Positions 1 through 8,541 of a DNA stretch of 64,000 nt are shown piece after piece (the stretch's first letter is position 1; each line of letters begins with the position of its first letter). A model generated the notes under the pieces. It worked only from the letters and a program-made list of their open reading frames with translations, searched no databases and was not told the DNA's origin. The stretch lies in the NCBI GenBank assembly GCA_910587915.1, contig CAJUOB010000005.1, forward strand, positions 1 to 64,000, given 5' to 3'. The position numbers and the translations under genes are program-made. This DNA comes from an uncultured Muribaculaceae bacterium. Its GTDB lineage: Bacteria; Bacteroidota; Bacteroidia; Bacteroidales; Muribaculaceae.

Positions 1-28
1 GTGCTCTGGCCAACTGAGCTAAAGAGGC
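1..28 (-). tRNA. tRNA, 5' part only (cut by window edge)
   Basis: Read on the minus strand, the first bases form a 7-base acceptor strand GCCTCTT, then T8 A9, then the D arm GCTC-AGTTGGCCA-GAGC, the standard 5' half of a tRNA. The anticodon lies outside the window, so the amino acid cannot be read. The acceptor sequence reminds me of a Bacteroides tRNA-Thr, but that is memory, not proof. Confidence 0.85.
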
Positions 29-271
29 GGTTTCAATTTTCTCTTGCAGCGGGAGAGGTTGTTGTCATTTCCCGTTTGCGGTTGCAAAGTTAAGCAACAT
101 TTTTCATTCCCACAAAATTTTTCGACCTTTTTCTGCAATATTTTTCACAACTTTTTCACAACACGTTAAATATCAACCCGTTACAATTAGCACATTTTAT
201 ACTTACATGAGTGAGCTCCCGCACGACCTACACATTAATATATAGAGACGGTATAATGCATATTTTTTCGC

Positions 272-279
272 TATCTTTG
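272..279 (+). promoter_or_regulatory. Bacteroidetes -7 element (TATCTTTG)
   Basis: TATCTTTG matches the TAnnTTTG -7 consensus and ends 28 bases before the lipoprotein start at 308. No clear TTTG -33 element is visible at the usual distance. Confidence 0.6.
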
Positions 280-307
280 CACATCGTATAACACAAGCCC
301 CCTCGAT

Positions 308-670
308 ATGAAAAAATACACTTTTTTGCTCATTGCCGCCATCACATTCTTAGCAAGTGCATGCACACAAATAGGAAATGACCCTGAAAAAGACGGCCGC
401 GACATGATGAACCAATGCATCGCAGAACTCAAGGAAGGCAATACAGACAAGGCAAGCGAGATTGTTGAGAAATACGTAAAGGTATACAAAGAAAAGCCTA
501 TTCACGACAAGTTGACCTTTGCCAAGGCTGGCAGCGGAGCCATGTGGGATGCCATGATAGAAGCCGGAGCAACGGAATGGGCTAAGTTTGCAGAGCAGAT
601 TAAGCCCGTGCTTGAAGAATTCAGCAATCTACAAAACAGTACCGAATCGGAAGACGCAACCGGCGAATAA
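308..670 (+). CDS. small hypothetical lipoprotein
   Basis: This 120-residue protein begins with a signal peptide ending in the lipobox L-A-S-A-C (Cys19), so it should be lipid-anchored in the periplasm or outer membrane. The mature part is mostly polar and helical-looking, with many Lys, Glu and Ala residues and no motif I recognise. A promoter -7 element lies just upstream. The next gene has its own promoter, so it is probably monocistronic. The function is unknown. The lipoprotein assignment is firm and the role is not. Confidence 0.75.
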   Translation: MKKYTFLLIAAITFLASACTQIGNDPEKDGRDMMNQCIAELKEGNTDKASEIVEKYVKVYKEKPIHDKLTFAKAGSGAMWDAMIEAGATEWAKFAEQIKPVLEEFSNLQNSTESEDATGE

Positions 671-714
671 TTCATAAAATGAGTTAAGGCTGCCGCTATT
701 TCGTTTTTTTAGCT

Positions 715-722
715 TAACTTTG
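715..722 (+). promoter_or_regulatory. Bacteroidetes -7 element (TAACTTTG)
   Basis: TAACTTTG fits the -7 consensus. It overlaps the GTG at 722, which argues that translation of the following gene starts at the ATG at 746 and not at that GTG. Confidence 0.6.
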
Positions 723-745
723 TGGCCATACTCAAAAAACCGACA

Positions 746-1387
746 ATGAAGAATAGCCTCAAAGCACTTATAGCAGCGATCATATTTCTTGCAATCCCCA
801 CCGCCATGCTTGGCCAGTTCCGCTATGGCCCAATGGCAGGCGTAAATATCAACACTCTCAAATTCAAGCAAGACCTCGTAGATATAAAAACCAATATCGG
901 CGCACAGGCCGGCCTTGAAGCCGAGCTTATGTTTCCCGGCATAGGATTCGGCATAGACTTCGGCCTACTCTACAATATGGAAGGCGCCAATGTCGATCTC
1001 GGCTCACGCAAGATATGGAGTGCCGACGGATTCAAGAAAACCGATGTGACACTTCACATGATTCAGATACCATTCCACCTGCGTTTCAAATGGACACGCC
1101 TCAATGGACTTGAGGACTATATAGCGCCTTTCGTGTTCGGAGGACCCGATTTCTCGTTCATGGTGGCACACAATTCCATAAAAGGCAATGCCGGCGTCCC
1201 TTCTCCCTTCAAATATGCCGGAGGCGACCTCGGGCTTTCGTGCGGTGGCGGCGTGGAACTCTGGAAGCATTGGCAGGTAACGGCCCAGTACACATGGGGA
1301 ATGACCTACCTTCTCAAAACCCGCAAACTTGAGAACTACAGTGCACAGAACCGCCAACTCTCCATCCGCGTTGCATACCTCTTCTGA
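746..1387 (+). CDS. PorT-like outer-membrane beta-barrel protein
   Basis: The 213-residue product has a signal peptide (MKNSLKAL, a hydrophobic core, then A-M-L-G-Q) followed by alternating aromatic/hydrophobic strands and a C-terminal aromatic residue (A-Y-L-F), typical of small outer-membrane barrels. The G-x-M-A-G-V-N start of the mature part and the repeated glycine turns fit the PorT/OMP_b-brl_2 family found across Bacteroidetes. I chose the ATG at 746 because an in-frame GTG at 722 sits inside the promoter -7 element. PorT proper takes part in T9SS, but this family is large, so I claim only the barrel fold. Confidence 0.75.
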   Translation: MKNSLKALIAAIIFLAIPTAMLGQFRYGPMAGVNINTLKFKQDLVDIKTNIGAQAGLEAELMFPGIGFGIDFGLLYNMEGANVDLGSRKIWSADGFKKTDVTLHMIQIPFHLRFKWTRLNGLEDYIAPFVFGGPDFSFMVAHNSIKGNAGVPSPFKYAGGDLGLSCGGGVELWKHWQVTAQYTWGMTYLLKTRKLENYSAQNRQLSIRVAYLF

Positions 1388-1410
1388 TACTTTCTGAACC
1401 AGCATAAAAA

Positions 1411-1436
1411 AAAGCTTTCCACACGGAAAGCTTTTT
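1411..1436. terminator. bidirectional intrinsic terminator
   Basis: A perfect 10-base stem (AAAGCTTTCC / GGAAAGCTTT) with an ACAC loop is flanked by an A-run on the left and a T-run on the right. It can stop both the barrel gene and the converging nuclease-domain gene. Confidence 0.85.
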
Positions 1437-1437
1437 T

Positions 1438-1908
1438 TCATATCTTTATGAGATCATAGCGTGGAATCTCCCGCAAAAAAGTGTAGCCTGCGCCGCTAAA
1501 CCGGCAACAATAATGCGTAAGACCGTTACTAACCACCAGATATGGCGCACCCATCACTATATTATATCTTGCAATCTGATCGAATACCTTCTGAGTAATC
1601 TCGACTGATGGAGCCTTATATTCCACCAATACAAGAGGATGTAGATTTCTATCATAGACCACCGTATCGCAGCGACGCGACAATCCATTGAGCCGAAGCG
1701 CAAGTTCATTTGCCACCAAAGGCTGCGGATACCCGAGATGGTTAACCATATAGCCAACAAAATTCTGCCTCACCCATTCCTCAGGGGTCAGCGCCACCCA
1801 TCGCCGACGGACAGCGTCGTAGATTTCCGCCCCACCACGGCGAGAATCGGCATCCGGTCGCATTTTCAGTTCACAGGGAGGTAGATTAAGTTCAGGAAGA
1901 ATATCCAT
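1438..1908 (-). CDS. orphan HsdR N-terminal-type nuclease domain protein
   Basis: This 156-residue protein corresponds to the type I restriction enzyme R protein N-terminal domain (HSDR_N_2 type) standing alone. The PD-(D/E)xK pattern is visible: Glu68, Asp81 and Glu96-x-Lys98 in the stretch L-V-E-Y-K-A-P. The N terminus is Pro/Arg rich. No helicase, methylase or specificity subunit lies nearby, so it is not part of a restriction system here. It is divergent from holA with about 50 bases between starts, which hints at a repair or replication link, but that is inference. No signal peptide is present, so it should be cytoplasmic. Confidence 0.8.
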   Translation of the reverse strand: MDILPELNLPPCELKMRPDADSRRGGAEIYDAVRRRWVALTPEEWVRQNFVGYMVNHLGYPQPLVANELALRLNGLSRRCDTVVYDRNLHPLVLVEYKAPSVEITQKVFDQIARYNIVMGAPYLVVSNGLTHYCCRFSGAGYTFLREIPRYDLIKI

Positions 1909-1959
1909 GATTTGTTTGTTGCGAAATTTTCTGTAAATTTACAAAAATTTTCCACCATA

Positions 1960-2994
1960 ATGGCAGCAGCTCCGGCACCTACATACGAAAGCATACTGAA
2001 AGCCCTCGCCGAAAAACGGTACGCGCCCGTGTATCTTCTTCATGGCGAAGAGGGTTACTTCATCGATGCGCTCGCCAAACGCTTCGAGGATATTCTTCCG
2101 GAAGATGAAAAGGCATTCAACCAATACATTCTCCACGCTCCGGAAACAGAGCCTGCACAGGTGATGGATCTATGCCGCCGCATACCGATGATGGCGGACC
2201 GCCAAGTGGTGATACTAAAGGAAGCCCAGGCCATACGTGCCGACAAACTCAATAAGCTACACTCATATGTTGCAGATCCCGTAGCATCGACCATTTTGGT
2301 GATATGCTGCCGCGGTGTCGTTGCCAAAGGCAAAGATCTCATGGCGGCTCTCAAGAAAAGCGGAGCCGTGGTGTTTGAGTCTAAAAAAGTGACCGACTAC
2401 AATGCTCCCGCATACATCGGCAACTACATCCGTTCCAAGGAATTATCAGCCGGACAAAAAGCGCTTGAAATGCTGTGCGACTTTGTAGGCACCGATCTAA
2501 GCCGGCTGTTCAATGAAGTGGATAAACTCGCCGCCCTACTCCCTCCACGGGCAGAGGTTACCCCAGAGGTAATCGAGCGCCATATCGGGATCAGCCGCGA
2601 ATTCAACACTTTCGAGCTTGTCGATGCCGTAGCCGCACGCGACGGCAAACGTGTGTTCCGCATTCTCGCATATTTCCGCAGCAATCCCAAAGCCGTACCA
2701 CTGGTACTTGCCACGGCATCGGTATTCAATTTCTTCGCAGACCTACTGCAGGCATACTATAGCCCCGATCGCTCCGACACCGGAATCATGAACGAACTGA
2801 AACTACGCAACCAGTTCGCCCTACGACGAATAAAAACAGGAATGAGCCGCTACACCGCAGTCCAAGTGGTAGAGATACTCAGCGCCATCCGCCAGTTCGA
2901 CGTTAGAAGCAAAGGTGTTGGCTCCCGACAAAACGAACATCAATTGTTCTTCGATCTGATGTATCATATTCTCTCCGCGCCGGGACGGCTCTGA
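1960..2994 (+). CDS. holA: DNA polymerase III delta subunit
   Basis: The 344-residue protein reads as the clamp-loader delta subunit, which opens the sliding clamp for the replicative polymerase. The N-terminal part has P-V-Y-L-L-H-G-E-E, the degenerate AAA+ P-loop region of HolA. The middle has the conserved L-S-R-L-F-N-E-V-D-K-L segment, and the C terminus is a helical collar domain. Length suits the family. An upstream in-frame ATG at 1912 would add 16 residues translated from the AT-rich promoter-like spacer, so I prefer ATG 1960 (MAAAPAPTYES). It diverges from the nuclease-domain gene. Confidence 0.92.
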   Translation: MAAAPAPTYESILKALAEKRYAPVYLLHGEEGYFIDALAKRFEDILPEDEKAFNQYILHAPETEPAQVMDLCRRIPMMADRQVVILKEAQAIRADKLNKLHSYVADPVASTILVICCRGVVAKGKDLMAALKKSGAVVFESKKVTDYNAPAYIGNYIRSKELSAGQKALEMLCDFVGTDLSRLFNEVDKLAALLPPRAEVTPEVIERHIGISREFNTFELVDAVAARDGKRVFRILAYFRSNPKAVPLVLATASVFNFFADLLQAYYSPDRSDTGIMNELKLRNQFALRRIKTGMSRYTAVQVVEILSAIRQFDVRSKGVGSRQNEHQLFFDLMYHILSAPGRL

Positions 2995-3045
2995 GACAAA
3001 GACAATATACATACTATAAATCACAATTATTACCAGTACATTTTA

Positions 3046-6000
3046 ATGCAGAAAACTTTACTCAGTTCTCTTGCGGTTGCACTGATAGCCGCATGCGCAC
3101 CACCGTTAACGGCCGGTACGCTTACTGTAAACGAAGGAAGCGCCGAAGACGGCTACATACCCTTCCACTTCTACTATCTCGACAACGCAAATTGTCGCAG
3201 CCAGGTTGTATTTCCAGCCGAACAGTTATCGGAAATGAGCGGCAGCGCCATCCGCGAGATCCAGTTCTATATCAACGACGATGGCTACGCATCATCTTGG
3301 CACGCTGATGAAATGATAGTATCGCTTGCCGAAATCGATGAAAACGGCTTTGCCACCGATGCCAACAGATATGCTACATTTTTCGACCCCGAGTGGCATG
3401 TAGCCTATTCCGGTCCGATGAATGGAGAAGGCGGAGCAAGAACTCTGACATTCAAACTCAGCAAACCATTCAACTACAACGGATCCAATCTGCTGCTACA
3501 GATAAGCCTTGGATCGGCCGGCAACGCCTACCCTTCCACGAAGTTCTTAGGCGTTACAACCGAAAATTTTCCTTCAGCCTATACAACATCCGGCTCCACA
3601 ACTTATGCTGAAGGATTTCTACCTAAGGCCACATTTACCTATGGTGAGATTCCAGCATATGAAGCAAGTGTCGCTCCGTCGGACATAGACTTCGGAACAA
3701 CACTGCTCAGCAAGGAAAGCACCTCCACCATAAAAGTGACAAATATGGGTACAAACGCACTCGTACCTGTCGTGACCGCGCCAAGCAACAGTGCTTTCAG
3801 CATCTCCGACATTCCCACGAGCATCGAAAGCGGCAAAAGTGCTGAGCTGGCAGTGACATTCAAGCCCACCGCCGCCGGCGAATACACCTCGAGTGTGAAA
3901 ATCGACCTTGGAGAAGCAGGATCGTTCGATATCGCCCTCAAAGCTTCGGCAATGGATATGCCATCAGGCTACAACGTCGACTTTAATCTCCCTGCCAAGA
4001 CACTGCCCACCAACTGGGACGGTTGGTTCGTATCGAAGGAATACGACTTCAGCATAGGAGACTACAACGAGATCACCGATCAAAAAGAAACCCTGAACTA
4101 CTTTGAGGCATACACAAAAGACAACACCAACGGTGTGAAAGTAGAAGAGGGCAACCACATCCGCGAATATCCAAACATGCATTTCATCTACATGATTTCG
4201 CCGATGGTAAAAGGAAATGTTCTCCTGCAGGTTGCCGCAACTTCAGCGAACGACTACGCCCTCAATATCTACAAGACCACCAAAGACGCTTCCGGAAACT
4301 GGACCATTGGCGAAGCCGTGCCCTATGCATGGGCTACGATGCCGAACAATGGCTGGGGAATAGCAATACTTCAGCTCGACACGGAGGCGAATCTCGCCAT
4401 CGACTTGTATAAAATGGCTATTTCTTCGTTCGCGGCCGATGAACTCGGTGGAACAGCCCTGAAGGATTACAGCGCGATGCTTTCGACACAAAGGCTCGAC
4501 TTTGGCATCGTAAATATTGATGAAACAGCCACCAAGACCTTAACCGTTACCAACAACGGTAAAAACAGCTTCGACATAGCACTCACTCCGGCTATCGATG
4601 CTCCCTATTCGGCCAAGAGCAACGCCACCACCCTCGGCGCCGGCCTCTCTGCAGAAATCGCCGTGACATTCGCACCTACCGAAGCCGGCGAATTCCCTGC
4701 CACACTCAGCCTTGATCTTGGCAATGCAGGAACATTCACAGTAGCGCTCGACGGTGAGGGCGTGGAAAAATCGACCGATGTCCCCGTCGGCACCACTTTC
4801 ACCGCCGATGGAGCAGCCTTCGAAGTAACAGCACCCGGTGAAGTCAGCCTGACAGAAGCACCCCTCGACACCAAGGAATACGCTGTACCTGCAAACGTCA
4901 AGGATGAAAATGGAGTAGCTTTTAAGATTACATCCATCGGTCGCGAGGCATTCTATTGGAGCAGCATCACCAAAGTCACTCTGCCCGAAGGCATCGAAAG
5001 CATAGGCTATGGAGCCTTCCGTCAGTCCGATCTTGCCGAAATCAATCTGCCCTCGACTATTAAAACAATCGAAGATTACGCATTCCGTACCACAGCTCTC
5101 ACTTCAATCGCTATTCCCGAAGGTGTGACACGCCTTGGCGCATCGGTATTCGGCATGTGCGAACAGCTTGCCGAAATCACACTCCCCTCTACGCTCACAT
5201 CGCTCGGCAACGGAGTGTTCTACAAGACCGCCATCACATCGATGGAGCTTCCGCAGTCTTGTACCGACATTGACGCCGAAGCATTCGAGGCATGTCCCAA
5301 CCTGAGCAAGGTTGTGCTTCCTGAAGGACTTGAGAAAATCAAGACCATGACATTCATCGACTGCCCGATGCTCAAGACCATCGAGCTTCCCGAGTCTCTT
5401 AAGGCAATCGAAGCACACGCATTCGAGAACAGCGGTCTAATTGCCCTTCACATCCCGGCAGGTGTCGAAGCCATTGCATCCAATAGTTTCACTAATGCTC
5501 CCATCGGCGAAATCACCGTCGCCGCCGCCAATTCCGCGTTCAAAACCGTGACAGGTGTACTCTACAGCGCCGACGGCAACTTCCTCTATCTCTACCCCCG
5601 CAACGACTCCGAGACATATACCGTAGCCGATGGCACTCGCGGCATTATCGGCGGAGCATTCTATCGTGCCTCAATCAAAACCGTATCGCTGCCCGAATCG
5701 CTGATCGGCATCGACGAGATGGCATTCTGCAACTCCAACCTTGAATCCATCGACTTTCCCGCAGGCGTAAGCGTGCTCTTCGCACAGGCCTTTGCCGGCA
5801 CCAAACTGCGCGAGCTCACTCTTCCGGCTTCTGTCACAAAGATGGAAGAAGCATTGGTGGCCGGCTGTACCGAGCTCACCACAGTCACTCTCCCTGCAAG
5901 CCTCACCGACGTAGCTATACGCGCCTTCAACGGGTGCACCGCCCTCGAAAGCATAATCTGCAAGGGCGAGACTCCCTCGGAATTCGACGGCTGGGAAGCA

Positions 6001-6348
6001 CTCACCGACCCCTTCCGTGGCGTTGATAAATCGAAAGTGACCATCTACTGTCCCGACGCATCTGTTGCCGAATACAAGGCCAGCGAATGGGGTGACTTCT
6101 TCGAGAATATAAAAGGTATCTCGGAATACTCCGGCATAGAAGGCATTGCCAACGGAACGATTGAAATCCATGGTGGCAGCACAATCACAGTCAATGCACC
6201 TTCGGCAGTCGCTGTAAAAGTGTTCGACACCGCAGGCCGCATGGTATTCTCCACTATTGCCGACGGCACCATAGCCATCGACGGTCTTGCACATGGCCTC
6301 TACATTGTAAAAGCCGGCGAGAAAACAGCCAAGGTTACAGTGAAATAA
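3046..6348 (+). CDS. secreted choice-of-anchor-D / BspA leucine-rich repeat protein with T9SS tail
   Basis: This 1100-residue exported protein has a signal peptide. Two choice-of-anchor-D (ASH-like) immunoglobulin domains follow near 205-300 and 475-580, each with D-F-G, V-T-N and V-T-F-x-P-T-x-A-G-E signatures. About a dozen BspA/LRR_5 repeats lie near 590-1015 (recurring L-P-x-x-L/V-x-x-I-x-x-x-A-F units). The end is a type A T9SS sorting tail (V-F-D-T-A-G-R-M-V ... G-L-Y-I-V-K-A-G). It is probably displayed on or released from the cell surface; BspA-type repeats often mediate binding to host proteins or other bacteria. The signal peptide also holds an I-A-A-C that could act as a lipobox, but the T9SS tail makes signal peptidase I more likely. 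A terminator follows. Confidence 0.85.
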   Translation: MQKTLLSSLAVALIAACAPPLTAGTLTVNEGSAEDGYIPFHFYYLDNANCRSQVVFPAEQLSEMSGSAIREIQFYINDDGYASSWHADEMIVSLAEIDENGFATDANRYATFFDPEWHVAYSGPMNGEGGARTLTFKLSKPFNYNGSNLLLQISLGSAGNAYPSTKFLGVTTENFPSAYTTSGSTTYAEGFLPKATFTYGEIPAYEASVAPSDIDFGTTLLSKESTSTIKVTNMGTNALVPVVTAPSNSAFSISDIPTSIESGKSAELAVTFKPTAAGEYTSSVKIDLGEAGSFDIALKASAMDMPSGYNVDFNLPAKTLPTNWDGWFVSKEYDFSIGDYNEITDQKETLNYFEAYTKDNTNGVKVEEGNHIREYPNMHFIYMISPMVKGNVLLQVAATSANDYALNIYKTTKDASGNWTIGEAVPYAWATMPNNGWGIAILQLDTEANLAIDLYKMAISSFAADELGGTALKDYSAMLSTQRLDFGIVNIDETATKTLTVTNNGKNSFDIALTPAIDAPYSAKSNATTLGAGLSAEIAVTFAPTEAGEFPATLSLDLGNAGTFTVALDGEGVEKSTDVPVGTTFTADGAAFEVTAPGEVSLTEAPLDTKEYAVPANVKDENGVAFKITSIGREAFYWSSITKVTLPEGIESIGYGAFRQSDLAEINLPSTIKTIEDYAFRTTALTSIAIPEGVTRLGASVFGMCEQLAEITLPSTLTSLGNGVFYKTAITSMELPQSCTDIDAEAFEACPNLSKVVLPEGLEKIKTMTFIDCPMLKTIELPESLKAIEAHAFENSGLIALHIPAGVEAIASNSFTNAPIGEITVAAANSAFKTVTGVLYSADGNFLYLYPRNDSETYTVADGTRGIIGGAFYRASIKTVSLPESLIGIDEMAFCNSNLESIDFPAGVSVLFAQAFAGTKLRELTLPASVTKMEEALVAGCTELTTVTLPASLTDVAIRAFNGCTALESIICKGETPSEFDGWEALTDPFRGVDKSKVTIYCPDASVAEYKASEWGDFFENIKGISEYSGIEGIANGTIEIHGGSTITVNAPSAVAVKVFDTAGRMVFSTIADGTIAIDGLAHGLYIVKAGEKTAKVTVK

Positions 6349-6370
6349 CCACACTCTGAATTCACAATAC

Positions 6371-6405
6371 GCCCCGGAAGGACAGCTCCATCCGGGGCTT
6401 TTTTT
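6371..6405 (+). terminator. intrinsic terminator
   Basis: GCCCCGG pairs with CCGGGGC around a 14-base loop, followed by seven T residues. It ends the leucine-rich repeat gene. Confidence 0.9.
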
Positions 6406-6448
6406 CGCAATCCGTGAATCTAATAACTGGACTTGCAGGAAGTCCGTT

Positions 6449-6480
6449 TTTGGCAAATTCTCATTTTTTCACTATTTTTG
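6449..6480 (+). promoter_or_regulatory. Bacteroidetes promoter (TTTG - 20 - TATTTTTG)
   Basis: TTTG at 6449-6452 and TATTTTTG at 6473-6480 are 20 bases apart, matching both consensus boxes. The promoter serves the two-gene unit starting at 6520. Confidence 0.75.
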
Positions 6481-6519
6481 CAGTTAATTAATCTTTTCTT
6501 AACAAAATCATCGTTTAAT

Positions 6520-7005
6520 ATGAAATTCCAGGTTTATTTGGCATGTGTAGCTACTGCTGCACTATTGCTACCGGCATCGCTCCGGGCCGAGGGATTTGGT
6601 GTTGCGGTCATAAAGCCCGATGGGAGCAAGCATGAGATCGAATTCAGCAATCTCCATCGGATCGACATCGCCTCCGATGCCATTACCGTGCACCATATAT
6701 CGGGCGAAAAAACCGCTCATCCCTACAGCGAAGTGGAACGTATAGACGTCGGAGTGAAGACGACCGGCATAGAAGGTATTGTGGCCGATGGGTCGGTTGC
6801 CATATGGCCGACACTTGTCACGGATGTCATAAGTGTGTCCGGAGCATCTGCCGGCACCAAAGTGACAGTGTACACCACCACCGGTATGGCCATGACCTCG
6901 GCAGTCGTTGCCGAAGGCACCCTCACTCTCGATCTCTCGAATCTCGCCAGTGGCACATATATTGTGGCTGTTGGCAAACAATCTGTAAAAGTAGCGAAAC
7001 GATAA
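6520..7005 (+). CDS. small exported protein with T9SS type A sorting tail
   Basis: The 161-residue product has a signal peptide (MKFQVYLACVATAALLLPASLRA). A short middle domain contains a V-I-K-P-D-G-S-K-H-E-I-E-F motif resembling the start of the next gene's mature part. The last ~65 residues form a T9SS tail (K-V-T-V-Y-T-T-T-G-M ... L-A-S-G-T-Y-I-V-A-V-G). The cargo part is small, so the protein may be a surface ligand or a partner of its neighbours. ATG 6520 is chosen because an earlier in-frame start at 6433 lies upstream of the promoter. It is 34 bases from the next gene and probably co-transcribed with it. Confidence 0.75.
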   Translation: MKFQVYLACVATAALLLPASLRAEGFGVAVIKPDGSKHEIEFSNLHRIDIASDAITVHHISGEKTAHPYSEVERIDVGVKTTGIEGIVADGSVAIWPTLVTDVISVSGASAGTKVTVYTTTGMAMTSAVVAEGTLTLDLSNLASGTYIVAVGKQSVKVAKR

Positions 7006-7039
7006 CATACGCTACCACAAACCAATCGACACATTCCAC

Positions 7040-8401
7040 ATGAAAAAATTCTTTACTCAAGCCATAATCGCCCTGGCCGCAGCCACCACTTGCTTTGGCG
7101 CATATGCACAGACTACAGGCGACAACAACAAAATGTATCTTATAAAAGATGATCGCATAGTAGGCAAATACGACGTAGACGCTGTCGACTATGTGAGCTT
7201 CAAACTTCCCGAAGGCATCATCGACGAACCCATATGGGTCGAAGCCGATGAAGTTGGTAAAAACAAGATAACCTACACGGTAAATACTCAGAGCGACCGT
7301 ACCGCCTATGCTCATGGCATCATATCCTACTACGATGTCAACTACGTGGCTTTGAATTCCTACGGCGAATATTTCGAGAATCTCGAAGAGGCCGACAAGA
7401 TTGCAGCCCTCAAGGAATATCTCCCCTATGTAGGTTACCTCGGCATAAATACCGACACATACACCATGGTCGACAATGCATCCGACAATGTCGGCGGCAA
7501 GTTTTCCGTTCGTTCCGGCACAAAATACTATATCTGCGCCTGGGAAGTAGACCCTAACGCCGACTACGCCCCTCTCGAATCATTCTCCTACACAGAGGTA
7601 AGCACACTTGCCGGAGAAACAAGCCCCGCAACCCTCAACGTAAATTTCAAGCGTCAGAACTCCGAGGGCCTCGCATATGAATTCAGCGGCAGCGATAATA
7701 TTCTGTACGTAGTCACGGTATACGGCATGAAATCTGTAATGGATAGCTACATTGACACTTTCGGTCTTGATTTCACCATCGGCACATTTGGCTACTCATA
7801 TACAATCGACGAACTTCAGGGCATGAACCCCGAGAATCCCGAAGTTGAAAACGCCACCTGGCCCGCGTTCGAATCGGGAGAATATATACTATATGTCCGC
7901 GCCTACGACGCCAATGGCGACTATGTAGACAAATCGGTTGTCGCATCGGCAGAAGTCGAGGCGCCCGCAGGTCCCGAAATCATAATTGGTCCCCGCAGCA
8001 AAGACAACGGAAGTGTGAGCATCAACTTCGAGATTTCGCCAAGCAACGTTACCGAAGCATACGTACGCCTGCTTCCGGAAAACGACTGCGACGACCGTCT
8101 CAACGACGGATATGAATACTACGAAATCGCTTCGGCCAACGGCTCCATCGACATAGTAGATTCTATCAATACACTTGGCGAATACACTTTCACTGCCAAC
8201 AACCTCACCGAACAGTGGTATGCCATCCTCATCTACGCCAAGGACAAAAACGGCGGTAAGACCGTGCAGCGCATCAACTTCTTCCCCGATGCCATAAGCG
8301 AATGGTCCGACTACGATCCCGTGTACAAAGCTTCCCGCAAGGCGGTGATGGCACACATACTCTCCAAGAGCCACAAACCGACCATTGCCAAAGTGAAATA
8401 A
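7040..8401 (+). CDS. exported hypothetical protein, probable surface partner of the preceding gene
   Basis: The 453-residue protein has a clear signal peptide ending A-Y-A-Q. It opens with M-Y-L-I-K-D-D-R-I-V-G-K-Y-D-V-D-A-V-D-Y-V-S-F, a pattern I associate with uncharacterised Bacteroidales exported proteins and which the preceding protein shares loosely (K-P-D-G ... F-S-N-L-H-R-I-D-I). The rest looks like two or three beta-sandwich domains, rich in Tyr, Asp and Asn. No lipobox and no full T9SS tail is seen, although the end (H-K-P-T-I-A-K-V-K) is lysine rich. The gene is in line with the T9SS cargo gene, so the two likely form an operon. Function unknown. Confidence 0.7.
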   Translation: MKKFFTQAIIALAAATTCFGAYAQTTGDNNKMYLIKDDRIVGKYDVDAVDYVSFKLPEGIIDEPIWVEADEVGKNKITYTVNTQSDRTAYAHGIISYYDVNYVALNSYGEYFENLEEADKIAALKEYLPYVGYLGINTDTYTMVDNASDNVGGKFSVRSGTKYYICAWEVDPNADYAPLESFSYTEVSTLAGETSPATLNVNFKRQNSEGLAYEFSGSDNILYVVTVYGMKSVMDSYIDTFGLDFTIGTFGYSYTIDELQGMNPENPEVENATWPAFESGEYILYVRAYDANGDYVDKSVVASAEVEAPAGPEIIIGPRSKDNGSVSINFEISPSNVTEAYVRLLPENDCDDRLNDGYEYYEIASANGSIDIVDSINTLGEYTFTANNLTEQWYAILIYAKDKNGGKTVQRINFFPDAISEWSDYDPVYKASRKAVMAHILSKSHKPTIAKVK

Positions 8402-8428
8402 GCATGCGACATAGCTGAGCGAAAAAGA

Positions 8429-8460
8429 TTTGCGCAAATGAGAAAAAAGCGCTATCTTTG
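8429..8460 (+). promoter_or_regulatory. Bacteroidetes promoter (TTTG - 20 - TATCTTTG) of rplS
   Basis: TTTG at 8429-8432 and TATCTTTG at 8453-8460 are 20 bases apart. Transcription should begin near 8465, leaving a leader of about 75 bases before rplS. Confidence 0.85.
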
Positions 8461-8481
8461 CAGCCGGTTTCGTAATCTCTG

Positions 8482-8526
8482 GCAGGACATGCAGCCTGCG
8501 AATATTGCGAATAATGTTAACATTAT
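8482..8526 (+). promoter_or_regulatory. structured rplS leader with 16-base palindrome
   Basis: The leader holds a small hairpin (GCAGG 8482-8486 with CCTGC 8495-8499) and a perfect palindrome ATAATGTTAACATTAT at 8511-8526, ending 15 bases before the rplS start. Ribosomal protein genes often carry autoregulatory leaders, so this could be an L19 or regulator binding site. The structure is seen; the role is inferred. Confidence 0.45.
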
Positions 8527-8541
8527 AAATCGATTAGTACA

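Noticed and set aside
722..745. GTG start of the PorT-like barrel gene at 722
   Set aside because: It overlaps the promoter -7 box, and the signal peptide begins naturally at ATG 746.
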